A DNA stretch of 64,000 bases from Stutzerimonas stutzeri (GCF_002890915.1 NZ_POUT01000001.1:726726-790725), one strand, 5' to 3'; positions 8,085-16,569 are shown, counted from the first letter of the stretch. Numbers and translations are program-made. Notes: generated from the sequence alone by a model not told the origin.

Positions 8085-9854
8085 ATGAATGTAAAAAATA
8101 CTACTATGATTTGGAAACGTATGAACTACTCAGGTCAGCAGACCAGAGTAAATAAAACCGCTGGCCTTGCTCAATTAAGAAGTTCACTTTCTCACAGTTT
8201 AAGAACTGTTAAGAAAGGAGAACTTGAATTCAATGAACAGTTGTCTAAACACAATAGAATAGTTTATCAAGGCAAAATAATTGCCCTTGATAGTTTATCT
8301 ATTGATGAAAGGAAGGCCATCGTAAATGATATAGTTAGTTCTGTTTCTGCTGATGTAAATGCACATCAAGACATAACTAAGTTTAAAAATGACCGCTCCA
8401 AATATGTCAGTAAATTAAAGACACTGGTTAAAAAGGATAATGAACCAGATGAGTTAAAAAGACTTATTCAGTCGGTTCTTGATGAGAGTGGAGCGATTGA
8501 TTTATCTATCGTAAATACACTTGATGAAATGAGTTTAAAGCGTGTTAACGATAAGAAATCAGCACTAACCAATTACATTGAACTACATAACAAGATAGTC
8601 AATTCTGCTGATGATTTAGCACATAAGAAGAAGACAGTTATCCAAGAATCGTTCTTTAAGTTTCCTTCACGCAATAATATAAGTGAAGTTAAACCAGAGG
8701 ACTACCTTAAAATCATACATTCGTTTCATCGTCAGTATTTGCCAGACTATGAAATAAAGGCGTGTGTCTTTCACGGTGATGAAGTATTAAGTAAAGACGA
8801 TATGAAAAATGGCGTGCATCCTCATATTTTTATCAGTGGAAAGAATAGCAAGACTGGCCAATATGATTTAGTCAATGCTCAATTGCAAGTTGTTAATCAG
8901 CATCTAAAAAACACAAACAGACCAGAATTAAAGAATGATTCTTTCCAGTCTGCACAAAAGATTGGAGAAGCATATCAAGAACTTGTTTATCAATTCGTTA
9001 ACAAGAAACTAAAAGAATATGGCTATTTAATAGAAGCAGCAGTTAGCGAAAAGACTATTGAGCATAAGCAAAAGATAGCGAACATAAAGAAAGAACAGAA
9101 TAAAGCCAAGGTATCCAGAAGTTATAATTTACTTAATCATACACTTGATGAGATTAGTAAGGCTGAGGCAGAAAAGAAGAAACTTGAAATTGAAAACAAG
9201 CGTAAAGCCGAAGAATTAGAGTTAAAGAAGAAACAATTCAACTCAGTTATTAAGCGAATGAATGAACGCAACGACCAGTTCAAGAAACTTGAGGCGGATA
9301 TAAATATAAATAATGGAATCCTAGCCAATACCAATAAAGAGATTGTTAAGCAATCCAAAATTAAAGATGACTTGGTTGAATCAAATAAATCATTACATGA
9401 TGAGCAGAATAGGCTCAAATCATTAATTAAGAAAGAGAATAAAGAACTTGATGTTCTTAGAAGTAGAATCGCATCAGAACAAAAAGAACTTAGTTTTCAA
9501 ATAGAACAGAACGACAAACTTAATCAATCTAATAAATCGTTGCTTAAGCAGATTCAAGAGAATGAAATCAAGAGACAAAAGGTTGAAGATTACGACCTAA
9601 AATTAAACTTGCTTTCGTTTAACATTCACGACCGTAGAAAAATTGAATCCAGTTTAAAAGAGTTCAATAAGGCAAATTACGCACTATTAAAAGAGATGAG
9701 CCCAAAAGAACGCGACGAATTTTTAATGGGTCAGCAAGAACGATTTAAAAGAGAATCTATTGATACTGTTGTCGATACATCTTTAAGTACAACCCAGAAG
9801 GTTGGGCTTTTCTTTAATGATGTAAAACGAAGAATAATTAAACCCGGTAGTTGA
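8085..9854 (+). CDS. MobV/Pre-like relaxase with long coiled coil
   Basis: A 589-residue protein, probably the mobilization relaxase of the element. The N-terminal half shows a metal-binding HUH-like pattern, HGDE at residues 230-233 followed by VHPHIFIS at 244-251, comparable to the HxDE...PHxH signature of MobV/Pre enzymes. The N terminus carries a basic segment with HNR near residue 56-58. Residues about 325-510 are a lysine- and glutamate-rich coiled coil. The ATG at 8085 follows AAGAGGAC. Sequence identity to known MobV proteins cannot be judged here. A structural plasmid-recombination or replication protein is the alternative. Confidence 0.6.
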   Translation: MNVKNTTMIWKRMNYSGQQTRVNKTAGLAQLRSSLSHSLRTVKKGELEFNEQLSKHNRIVYQGKIIALDSLSIDERKAIVNDIVSSVSADVNAHQDITKFKNDRSKYVSKLKTLVKKDNEPDELKRLIQSVLDESGAIDLSIVNTLDEMSLKRVNDKKSALTNYIELHNKIVNSADDLAHKKKTVIQESFFKFPSRNNISEVKPEDYLKIIHSFHRQYLPDYEIKACVFHGDEVLSKDDMKNGVHPHIFISGKNSKTGQYDLVNAQLQVVNQHLKNTNRPELKNDSFQSAQKIGEAYQELVYQFVNKKLKEYGYLIEAAVSEKTIEHKQKIANIKKEQNKAKVSRSYNLLNHTLDEISKAEAEKKKLEIENKRKAEELELKKKQFNSVIKRMNERNDQFKKLEADININNGILANTNKEIVKQSKIKDDLVESNKSLHDEQNRLKSLIKKENKELDVLRSRIASEQKELSFQIEQNDKLNQSNKSLLKQIQENEIKRQKVEDYDLKLNLLSFNIHDRRKIESSLKEFNKANYALLKEMSPKERDEFLMGQQERFKRESIDTVVDTSLSTTQKVGLFFNDVKRRIIKPGS

Positions 9855-9855
9855 T

Positions 9856-9886
9856 TTGACTTTAGTTATAATTATAGTAGTATATA
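9856..9886 (+). promoter_or_regulatory. candidate promoter for the non-coding tail
   Basis: TTGACT at 9856-9861 is followed after 16 bp by TAGTAT (9878-9883), or after 19 bp by TATATA (9881-9886), immediately downstream of the relaxase stop. It points rightwards into the 640-bp non-coding tail. In a circular form of the element it would point towards the integrase gene. Confidence 0.4.
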
Positions 9887-10493
9887 AAAAGGTGAAGCCC
9901 TAATGCGATTAACATTAAGGCTTCGGGTTGAATACTGATGTCGGCAGATTCAACATATTTAAGTTATATCATATTCTAACAACTTGTCAAATATAAAACC
10001 TGCCGAAATATCCATATCCTAATAATAAATTTCAGTGTTTAACTCTCTTGCAATGTAGGAAATTCAAGCGATTGTTTCGTTGCATAGAGCCAAGTAAGCA
10101 CCCTGCTTTGAAATAACATCAGCAGGTAAAACGGGGATACTGCAAATGCTTACGACCTACCAGCCATATAGTGATATATGTTGAACAAGGTGCAGTTAAG
10201 GTGTTGATATAGCCGACATAGTGTTCAAAGTTTAGAATGAGTATCACATATCTAAACCCCGAGCTATTAAAGTTCAGGTAAGGCTCCAACTGATTTAGTT
10301 TATTAAGTCAGGAAGACCAGCTTTGCCCGAGCTTTGACTGAAAGGAAAAGCAAAAGGCAAGGCTGGAATTAAGAGCTTTAAAAACACTATCTATATATAT
10401 ATTACTATCTACACACGCATACGCACACACACGCATAAGCCTACCCCCCTTTCCCTTATTTTATTCAGCCTTATAAAACTGGTTGAAAATCAC
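9887..10493 (+). ncRNA. possible structured RNA in the element's 640-bp tail
   Basis: No open frame of useful length is present. Several nested complementary segments occur. GTAGG 10055-10059 pairs with CCTAC 10156-10160, enclosing TAAGCA 10095-10100 with TGCTTA 10147-10152, which encloses CCTGCT 10102-10107 with AGCAGG 10121-10126. Further right, CCAGCTTTGCC 10317-10327 pairs with GGCAAGGCTGG 10356-10366 around an inner GCTTT/AAAGC stem. TCGGCAG 9941-9947 pairs with CTGCCGA 10000-10006. Beyond 10380 are CACACGCAT direct repeats and a pyrimidine-rich tract. No known RNA family is recognised; nested helices in AT-rich DNA could in part be chance. Confidence 0.35.
9894..9924 (+). terminator. 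hairpin just after the relaxase gene
   Basis: GAAGCC...TAATG pairs with CATTA...GGCTTC, an interrupted 11-bp stem, 40 bp after the relaxase stop. No T-run follows. It may end the relaxase transcript or be the 5' hairpin of a tail RNA. Confidence 0.45.
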
Positions 10494-10503
10494 TCAATTC
10501 AAG

Positions 10504-10553
10504 ATGGAACCTATCGCAGAACACACCCAGCCGTGCTCGCAGCCGCGATAGGG
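10504..10553. other. attR, right junction of the serine-integrase element
   Basis: The element arm ATGGAACCT (10504-10512) ends 15 bp before CA at 10528-10529; to the right the host radical SAM gene resumes (GCCGTGCTCGC). Joining this left half to the right half of attL reconstructs a 50-bp attP with 9-bp inverted arms whose exact centre is that CA. Confidence 0.75.
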
Positions 10554-10760
10554 ATTGACCGAACGATCGAAGCCGACGTCCGGCGACTGGTTGCGGGTGA
10601 TCACCGTCTTCGCCGTCTCGCGGCGCACCTCGGTGGCGCGGGTCGGCGGCACGTCCTGCTGCCAGCCGTCGTCGTAGGCTTCGCTGCGCGTCGGCGCGAA
10701 GCGGTTGTCGGGGTTGATCGCGGTGCCGCGGCCGCGGGGCGTCGAGCGAAGGTGGGTCAT
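10529..10760 (-). pseudogene. radical SAM protein (PA0069 family), N-terminal part
   Basis: From the ATG at 10760 the frame reads MTHLRSTPRGRG, then SPDVGFDRSVNPYRGCEHG, the conserved lead-in to the radical SAM cluster motif. It then crosses into element sequence and stops at 10494. Only 77 native codons remain here. The rest of the gene is at 5399-6232. The promoter region carries a near-perfect LexA box 15 bp upstream of the start. Confidence 0.85.
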
Positions 10761-10775
10761 CTCAGGCTCATCGAA

Positions 10776-10795
10776 TACTGTTTATATATACAGTA
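10776..10795 (-). promoter_or_regulatory. LexA (SOS) box
   Basis: TACTG-N10-CAGTA with an alternating AT core (TTTATATATA) matches the gammaproteobacterial LexA operator. It sits 15 bp before the radical SAM start, consistent with the family being SOS-induced in P. aeruginosa. The rest of 10796-11081 shows nothing else recognisable. Confidence 0.85.
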
Positions 10796-11081
10796 ATCGG
10801 CTTGCAACATCGACGCCAGACATCCCGATCGACGGTACGGACGACCATCCGTCGCCTGGCCGGGGAACATTTGCGCGCTGCCTCGGACAAAAAGGTCTGA
10901 TCGGGTCGAGCCGGGCACCTAGCCGCCTGGCGATTCCCACCACGGAGCCCGCCGAAAATCGAAACAGGGAAGGCCGCACGCCGTCAGGGCGCCCGGCCCG
11001 GCAGTACCGGCAATGCGACGCCGTCGGGCGTGCACTCCAGACTTTCCAACCCGCTGCCGTCATATGTCAGGAGCAGAGCCC

Positions 11082-12152
11082 ATGCACACCACCGGTTCCT
11101 TCCATACGCGGGAGAATAATTTCGACTTCCTGCGCTTCTTCGCTGCCGCGCTGGTGCTGTTCGCCCACAGCTACCCGCTGGTCGGGCGCCGCGAGGACGA
11201 GCCGCTGACCGTGCTCACCGGCTACGAGAAGGGTGGCTCGATCGCCGTCGGCATCTTCTTCGTCATGAGCGGCTACCTGATCGCCTCGTCCTGGCTGGCC
11301 AGCAGCAGCCCGAAGAGCTTCCTGCTCAAGCGCGCACTGCGCATCTTCCCGGCGCTGATCGTCGCGGTGCTGCTCTCGGCATTCGTCATCGGGCCGCTGG
11401 TCACGCAATTCGATCTCGCACGCTACCTGGCGGCCGACGGCACCTGGACCTACCTGCAGAACATCCTGCTGGTGACGCGTTACGAGCTGCCCGGCGTATT
11501 CACCGGCAACGTCTACCCCGACGTGGTCAACGGCTCGCTGTGGACGCTGCCGCTGGAAGTGCTGATGTACATCGGCGTGATGATCCTGGGGCTGACCGGC
11601 TTTCTCAGGCGCCGGCTGATCTTCCTGCCCATCGCCGTGCTGGCGCTCGGGCACTTCTGGCTGCTCGGCAAGCTCGGCATCGAGTCCTATTTCATCAAGA
11701 ACATCTGCAAGCTCGGCCTGCTCTACTACAGCGGCTCGGCGCTGTTCCTCTACCGCGACGCCATCCCCTGGCGCGGCTGGATCGCGGCGCTGCTGTTCGC
11801 CGCGCTGGTGGCGACCTTCCGCACCGACATCGGCCCGCTGGTGTACTTCGTCGCGCTGCCGTACCTGGTGCTCTATCTGGCCTATGCGCCGCTGCCCTGG
11901 GCATCGCGCTTCGGCAAGTACGGTGATTTCTCCTACGGCCTGTACATCTACGCTTTCCCCTTCCAGCAGCTCACCGTCTACCTGTTCGGCCCGCAGGTCG
12001 GCGTGCTCGGCCTGACGCTGATCGCCTTCGTGCCGACGCTGACCCTCGCCGCGCTGTCCTGGCACCTGATCGAGGCGCCGGCGATGAAGCTCAAGCGGCT
12101 GTTCGCCTCCGCGCCGCGGCCGGGGCGGGCGACGCCGAAGGTGGAAGGCTGA
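11082..12152 (+). CDS. membrane acyltransferase, acyltransferase-3 (OafA/YrhL-like) family
   Basis: A 356-residue multi-pass protein that would transfer acyl groups (often acetyl) to an extracytoplasmic glycan. It begins with the family signature NFDFLRFFAAALVLFAHSYPL (the histidine at about residue 29 is the conserved catalytic candidate), followed by GIFFVMSGYLIASS and KRALRIFPAL. About ten hydrophobic helices follow. The ATG at 11082 was chosen for the upstream AGGAGCAG site. It stands alone between the SOS-controlled gene and a REP repeat, so the acceptor (O-antigen, exopolysaccharide or other) cannot be inferred. Confidence 0.85.
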   Translation: MHTTGSFHTRENNFDFLRFFAAALVLFAHSYPLVGRREDEPLTVLTGYEKGGSIAVGIFFVMSGYLIASSWLASSSPKSFLLKRALRIFPALIVAVLLSAFVIGPLVTQFDLARYLAADGTWTYLQNILLVTRYELPGVFTGNVYPDVVNGSLWTLPLEVLMYIGVMILGLTGFLRRRLIFLPIAVLALGHFWLLGKLGIESYFIKNICKLGLLYYSGSALFLYRDAIPWRGWIAALLFAALVATFRTDIGPLVYFVALPYLVLYLAYAPLPWASRFGKYGDFSYGLYIYAFPFQQLTVYLFGPQVGVLGLTLIAFVPTLTLAALSWHLIEAPAMKLKRLFASAPRPGRATPKVEG

Positions 12153-12187
12153 AAGGCCGATTGGCCCAAGTAGCCAGAAGCTTAAAA

Positions 12188-12267
12188 GCATCGCCCCGAG
12201 GGCGGGCCTCCCACAAAAGCGGTATGTGCACACCGAACCTGTGGGAGGCGCGACCTCGCGGCGATGC
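12188..12267. repeat. REP-like inverted pair (family C variant)
   Basis: GCATCGCC...GGCCTCCCACA at the left faces TGTGGGAGGCGCGACCTCGC...GCGATGC at the right. It lies between the converging acyltransferase and YheV-like genes and may act as a shared terminator. Confidence 0.7.
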
Positions 12268-12379
12268 AGGCCGCAGGCCTGCCCAATTCTCGACGGCAAG
12301 CGCCTTCAACCGAGGCGGCGGACCTGCAGATTCCGGTAGCCGGCCGCCGGGTCGCCACAGGTCAGGTGAAGCATGGCGG

Positions 12380-12661
12380 TTATTCGGGTTTCTTCTTCAG
12401 CTTGGGATTGGGGAAGAACTGCACCGACTGCACCTGCGGGTTGGCCGGCTTGGGTTGTGCCTTGTTGACCCGCGTGCCGAGTTCGGTCGGCACCGACTGG
12501 CCCTGGGCGTTGAGTATGTCGGCATAGCCGCAGACCACGCATTCGCGGTGCGGCACGCCGTCGACGTCCCACATCTTGATGCAGTCGCTGGCGCCGCACG
12601 CCGGGCACACGGCCCCGGCGATGAAGCGCTTGGTGGTGACTCGGGATACTTCGTCGTTCAT
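12380..12661 (-). CDS. YheV-like zinc-ribbon protein
   Basis: A 93-residue protein with two CxxC pairs, AVCPACGASD and RECVVCGYAD, forming a likely zinc ribbon (residues about 19-44), followed by a basic, proline-rich tail. It matches the putative metal-binding YheV family found next to prlC. The ATG at 12661 overlaps the prlC stop (ATGA), so it is co-translated. No enzymatic function is assigned. Confidence 0.8.
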   Translation of the reverse strand: MNDEVSRVTTKRFIAGAVCPACGASDCIKMWDVDGVPHRECVVCGYADILNAQGQSVPTELGTRVNKAQPKPANPQVQSVQFFPNPKLKKKPE

Positions 12662-14709
12662 GCCGCGGCCTCCGCTACCAGCCCGAGGTGGCGCAGCAGG
12701 GCGTCGATGGACGGCTCGCGGCCTCGGAAATCGACGAACAGTACCATCGGTTCCTGCGAGCCGCCACGCGCCAGGATGGCCTCGCGGAAGGCGCGGCCGG
12801 TCTCGGAATTGAACACCCCTTCCTCCTCGAAGCGCGAGAAGGCATCGGACGACAGCACCTCGGCCCATTTGTAGCTGTAGTAACCGGCTGCGTAACCGCC
12901 GGCGAAGATGTGCGCGAAGCTGTTGGGGAAGCGGTTGTAGGCCGGCGGACGCATCACCGAGACCTCGTCGCGGATGTGTTCGAGCACCTCGAGCACGCTG
13001 CGACCGTCGCCGTGGGTGGCGTGCAGTTCGAAGTCGAACAGGGAGAACTCCAGTTGGCGCGCCATCATCATGCCGGACTGGAAGTTCTTCGCCGCCAGCA
13101 TCATGTCCAGCTTGTCCTGCGGCAGGCGTTCGCCGGTCTGGTAGTGGCCGGAGATCAGCGCCAGGCCCTCGGGGTCCCAGCACCAGTTCTCCATGAACTG
13201 GCTGGGCAGCTCCACCGCATCCCAGGCCACGCCGTTGATGCCCGAGGCGCCGGCGTGCTCGACCTGGGTCAGCAGGTGGTGCAGGCCGTGGCCGAATTCG
13301 TGGAACAGCGTGGTGACCTCGTCATGGGTCAACAGCGCCGGGCGCTCGCCCACCGGCGGGGTGAAGTTGCAGACCAGGTTGGCCACCGGCGTCTGCAGCG
13401 TGCCGGCGGCGGTGCGGCGCTTGTCGCGGGCGCCGTCCATCCAGGCGCCGCCGCGCTTGTTCGGCCGCGCGTAGAGGTCGAAGAAGAAGCGCCCGACATG
13501 CTCGCCGTGCTCGGTGATCTCGAACAGGCGCACATCCGGATGCCAGCCGTCGAAGCCTTCCAGCTCGTGGATCTCGATGCCGTACAGGCGCTGGACGATG
13601 CTGAACAGCCCGGAGAGCACCTTGTCGATGGGGAAGTAGGCGCGCAGCTCCTCCTGGTTGAGGCTGTAGCGCTGCTGGCGCAGCTTCTCGGCGTAGTAGC
13701 CGAGGTCCCAGCTCTGCAGGTCGGTCAGGCCCTGTTCGGCGGCGAAGGCGCGCAGCTCGGCCAGGTCGCGCTCGGCGAACGGCTTGCTGCGCAGCGCCAG
13801 GTCGCGCAGGAAGTTCAGCACCTGCTCGGTGGACTCGGCCATCTTGGTCGCCAGCGACAGCTCGGCGAAGTTGCCGTAGCCCAGCAGGCCGGCCAGCTCG
13901 TGGCGCAGTTCGAGGATTTCTTCCATCACCGGGCCGTTGTCGAACTGGCCGGCGTTCGGTCCCTGGTCCGAGGCGCGGGTGGAATAGGCGGCATAGACCT
14001 CCTCGCGCAGCGCGCGGTCGTCGGCGTAGGTCATGACCGCGTAGTAGCTGGGGAATTCCAGGGTGATCAGCCAGCCGCCGAGGCCCTTGGCCTTGGCCGC
14101 CTCGGCCATCTGCGCCCTGGCCGAATCGGTGATCCCGGCCAGCAGGCTCTCGTCGGTGATGTGCCGGGTCCAGGCCTGGGTGGCGTCCAGCAGCTGGTTG
14201 GAGAACTTGCTGCCCAGCTCGGCGAGCTTCATCTGGATGGCGCCGAAGCGCTGCTGCTCGACCGGCGGCAGGTCGATACCGGACAGGCGGAAGTCGCGCA
14301 GCGCATGTTCGAGGATGGTCTGCTGCGCCACCTCGAAACCGGCCGCCTGCGGGCTTTCGGCCAGCGCCTGGTAGGCCTCGAACAGCGCACGGTTCTGACC
14401 CAGCTCGGTCCAGTAGGCCGACAGCTTGGGCAGGCAGGCCTCGTAGGCGCTGCGCAGTTCCGGGCTGTTGCACACCGAGTTGAGGTGGCCAACCGGGCTC
14501 CAGGCACGGCCGAGGCGCTCGTTCAGCTCGTCCAGGCCGACCACCAGGGTCTGCCAGTCGAGGCTTTCGGCCGGGCGGCTGAGCAGTTCGGCAATGGCCA
14601 CGCGGTTGTCGCCGAGAATGCTGTCGATGGCCGGCTCGACGTGTTCCGGACGGATCGCGGTATAGGGCGGCAGGTCGAATTCTTGCAGCAGGGGGTTGTT
14701 CGCGCTCAC
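12658..14709 (-). CDS. prlC: oligopeptidase A
   Basis: A 683-residue M3-family zinc metallopeptidase of the cytoplasm that degrades oligopeptides, including cleaved signal peptides. The zinc site HEFGHGLHHLL is at about residues 467-477. The length matches the family. The start is a GTG at 14709 giving MSANNPLLQEFDLPPY, preceded by a modest AAGG site. The downstream YheV-like gene overlaps by 4 bp, and a gamma-carbonic-anhydrase-like gene is divergent, the arrangement seen in P. aeruginosa. Confidence 0.97.
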   Translation of the reverse strand: MSANNPLLQEFDLPPYTAIRPEHVEPAIDSILGDNRVAIAELLSRPAESLDWQTLVVGLDELNERLGRAWSPVGHLNSVCNSPELRSAYEACLPKLSAYWTELGQNRALFEAYQALAESPQAAGFEVAQQTILEHALRDFRLSGIDLPPVEQQRFGAIQMKLAELGSKFSNQLLDATQAWTRHITDESLLAGITDSARAQMAEAAKAKGLGGWLITLEFPSYYAVMTYADDRALREEVYAAYSTRASDQGPNAGQFDNGPVMEEILELRHELAGLLGYGNFAELSLATKMAESTEQVLNFLRDLALRSKPFAERDLAELRAFAAEQGLTDLQSWDLGYYAEKLRQQRYSLNQEELRAYFPIDKVLSGLFSIVQRLYGIEIHELEGFDGWHPDVRLFEITEHGEHVGRFFFDLYARPNKRGGAWMDGARDKRRTAAGTLQTPVANLVCNFTPPVGERPALLTHDEVTTLFHEFGHGLHHLLTQVEHAGASGINGVAWDAVELPSQFMENWCWDPEGLALISGHYQTGERLPQDKLDMMLAAKNFQSGMMMARQLEFSLFDFELHATHGDGRSVLEVLEHIRDEVSVMRPPAYNRFPNSFAHIFAGGYAAGYYSYKWAEVLSSDAFSRFEEEGVFNSETGRAFREAILARGGSQEPMVLFVDFRGREPSIDALLRHLGLVAEAAA

Positions 14710-14840
14710 GGTGCACCTTGTGACGAAGAGGGTTGAAACTCAGACCACGGCGGCCGGACGATGCTCCGGCCAATCTGTAGCGGCATTGGCGACCATCTTA
14801 ATTACAATCGACCCTTCCCGCAGCCAAAGAGGTTTCTATC

Positions 14841-15392
14841 GTGGCGATTCGCAGCTACCACAACTCCACTCCCTTGCTGGGCGAGCGCGCGTTCGTCGAC
14901 GACTCCGCCGTGGTCATCGGCGATGTGGAAATCGGCACGGACAGCTCGGTCTGGCCGCTGACGGTGATCCGCGGCGACATGCACCGCATCCGCATCGGCG
15001 CGCGCTCGAGCATCCAGGACGGCAGCGTGCTGCACATCACCCACGCCGGCCCGTACAACCCGGACGGCTTCCCGCTGACCATCGGCGACGAGGTCACCGT
15101 CGGCCACAAGGTCACCCTGCACGGTTGCACCCTGGGCAACCGCATCCTGGTGGGCATGGGCTCGATCGTGATGGACGGCGTGGTGGTCGAGGACGAGGTG
15201 ATCATCGGCGCCGGCAGCCTGGTGCCGCCGGGCAAGACCCTGGAATCGGGCTACCTCTACGTCGGTAGCCCGGTGAAACAGGCCCGGCCGCTGACCGACA
15301 AGGAGCGCAGCTTCTTCAGCTACACCGCCGGCAACTACGTGAAGCTGAAGAACCTGCACCTGGCCGAGGGCACGGGTACGCCTTCGGCCTGA
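14841..15392 (+). CDS. gamma-carbonic-anhydrase family hexapeptide protein
   Basis: A 183-residue left-handed beta-helix protein built of hexapeptide repeats. Candidate zinc-ligand histidines are seen in LHITHAG and VGHKVTLHGC (about residues 65-95). Similar YrdA/PA0066 proteins bind metal, but carbonic anhydrase activity is often undetected. The start is GTG 14841 with AAAGAGG upstream. It is divergent from prlC over a 131-bp gap that should contain both promoters. Confidence 0.9.
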   Translation: MAIRSYHNSTPLLGERAFVDDSAVVIGDVEIGTDSSVWPLTVIRGDMHRIRIGARSSIQDGSVLHITHAGPYNPDGFPLTIGDEVTVGHKVTLHGCTLGNRILVGMGSIVMDGVVVEDEVIIGAGSLVPPGKTLESGYLYVGSPVKQARPLTDKERSFFSYTAGNYVKLKNLHLAEGTGTPSA

Positions 15393-15406
15393 ATAGGAGG
15401 CAACCC

Positions 15407-15438
15407 GTAGGGTGGAAAACTGCAAAGCATTTTCCACC
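15407..15438. repeat. family A repeat
   Basis: GTAGGGTGGAAAAC, a 4-bp spacer region and GCATTTTCCACC form a short dyad after the carbonic-anhydrase-like gene. Confidence 0.7.
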
Positions 15439-15533
15439 GCCGATACCGCCTGACAGAACAACGGCGGATAAGCTTCGCGTTATTCGCCCTGCATGGCTAA
15501 CCTGCCATCACACAGGACGAAAGGAGCGCGTCG

Positions 15534-16517
15534 ATGCGTGCCATGTTGCTGGAACAGCCCGGTCAACCCTTGCAGATGCGCGAACTGCCCGACCCGCAAC
15601 CCGGCCCGGGCGAGCTGCGTGTGCGGGTGCTGGCCTGCGGCGTATGCCGCACCGATTTGCACGTGGTCGACGGCGAGTTGCCAGCGGCACCGCTGCCGAT
15701 CATTCCCGGTCACGAGATCGTCGGTCGCGTCGATGCGCTGGGCGAGGGGGTGAGCGGCTTCGAGCTGGGCCAGCGGGTGGGCATTCCTTGGCTCGGGCAT
15801 ACCTGCGGGGTGTGCAGCTACTGCCAGCACGCCGAGGAGAACCTCTGCGACGCGCCGCAATTCACCGGCTACACACGGCCCGGCGGCTATGCCGAACGGG
15901 TGGTCGCCGATGCGCGTTTCGCCTTCGCCCTGGGCGAGGAGGGTGACGACGTGGCCTTGGCACCGCTGCTCTGCGCCGGGCTGATCGGCTGGCGTTCGCT
16001 GGTCAAGGCCGGCACCGGCAAGCGGCTGGGGCTCTACGGCTTCGGCGCCGCGGCGCATATCGTCATGCAGGTGGCGCGCTGGCAGGGGCGCGACGTCTAC
16101 GCCTTCAGCCGTCCCGGCGACGTTGCCGCGCAGGACTTCGCCCGCTCGCTGGGCGCGACCTGGGCCGGCGATTCGACGCAGCCACCGCCGGTGCCGCTGG
16201 ATGCGGCGATCATCTACGCGCCGGCCGGCGAGCTGGTGCCGGCGGCCCTGCGTGCGGTGCGCAAGGGCGGCCGGGTGGTCTGCGCCGGCATCCACATGAG
16301 CGACATCCCGAGCTTTCCCTACGACATCCTCTGGCAGGAGCGCGAAGTGGTCTCGGTGGCCAACCTGACGCGCCAGGATGGCCTGGATTTCTTCCCGATC
16401 GCGGCGAAGGTCGGTATTCGTACCGAGACCCATGTCTACCCGTTGCAGCAGGCCAACCGGGCGCTGGACGACCTGCGCCACGGACGCTTCCAGGGTGCCG
16501 CGGTGCTGGTGCCGTGA
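15534..16517 (+). CDS. zinc-dependent alcohol dehydrogenase family protein
   Basis: A 327-residue medium-chain dehydrogenase. The catalytic zinc ligands are in CGVCRTDLH (about residue 35) and GHEIVG. The structural zinc loop [15 protein letters not shown] is complete, typical of true alcohol dehydrogenases. The cofactor fold shows [17 protein letters not shown] rather than the usual GxGxxG, a variant seen in the AdhA-type subgroup. The start at ATG 15534 follows AAAGGAG. It is monocistronic, ending in a strong hairpin. The substrate is not determinable. Confidence 0.88.
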   Translation: MRAMLLEQPGQPLQMRELPDPQPGPGELRVRVLACGVCRTDLHVVDGELPAAPLPIIPGHEIVGRVDALGEGVSGFELGQRVGIPWLGHTCGVCSYCQHAEENLCDAPQFTGYTRPGGYAERVVADARFAFALGEEGDDVALAPLLCAGLIGWRSLVKAGTGKRLGLYGFGAAAHIVMQVARWQGRDVYAFSRPGDVAAQDFARSLGATWAGDSTQPPPVPLDAAIIYAPAGELVPAALRAVRKGGRVVCAGIHMSDIPSFPYDILWQEREVVSVANLTRQDGLDFFPIAAKVGIRTETHVYPLQQANRALDDLRHGRFQGAAVLVP

Positions 16518-16523
16518 AAAACC

Positions 16524-16548
16524 GAAACCCCGCACGGGGCGGGGTTTC
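16524..16548 (+). terminator. GC-rich hairpin after the alcohol dehydrogenase
   Basis: A perfect 10-bp stem, GAAACCCCGC with GCGGGGTTTC, starts 6 bp after the stop. There is no T-run. Confidence 0.6.
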
Positions 16549-16569
16549 GAGTAGGCTGGCTGGGGCCGC

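Larger units (their letters stand above)
6233..10529. mobile_element. 4,297-bp AT-rich integrative mobilizable element
   Basis: A sharply AT-rich block sits in GC-rich DNA between two halves of one radical SAM gene. It contains only a large serine recombinase (6277-7848), a MobV-like relaxase (8085-9854) and structured non-coding DNA (9855-10529). Both genes read rightwards. Removing 4,297 bp between the two CA dinucleotides rejoins the host gene in frame: 1,065 nt including the stop, 354 residues, with the motif CEHGCIYC restored. Base composition and codon use unlike the neighbours indicate recent transfer from a low-GC donor. No resistance or defence cargo is seen. Confidence 0.85.

Noticed and set aside
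10381..10440. CRISPR-like or microsatellite array from CACACGCAT repeats
   Set aside because: Only two or three short irregular copies; no spacer-repeat periodicity and no cas genes anywhere in the window.
9855..10493. Retron, toxin-antitoxin or IStron-type RNA in the element tail
   Set aside because: No reverse transcriptase, TnpB, toxin or antitoxin frame is present, and no conserved motif of these RNAs was recognised.
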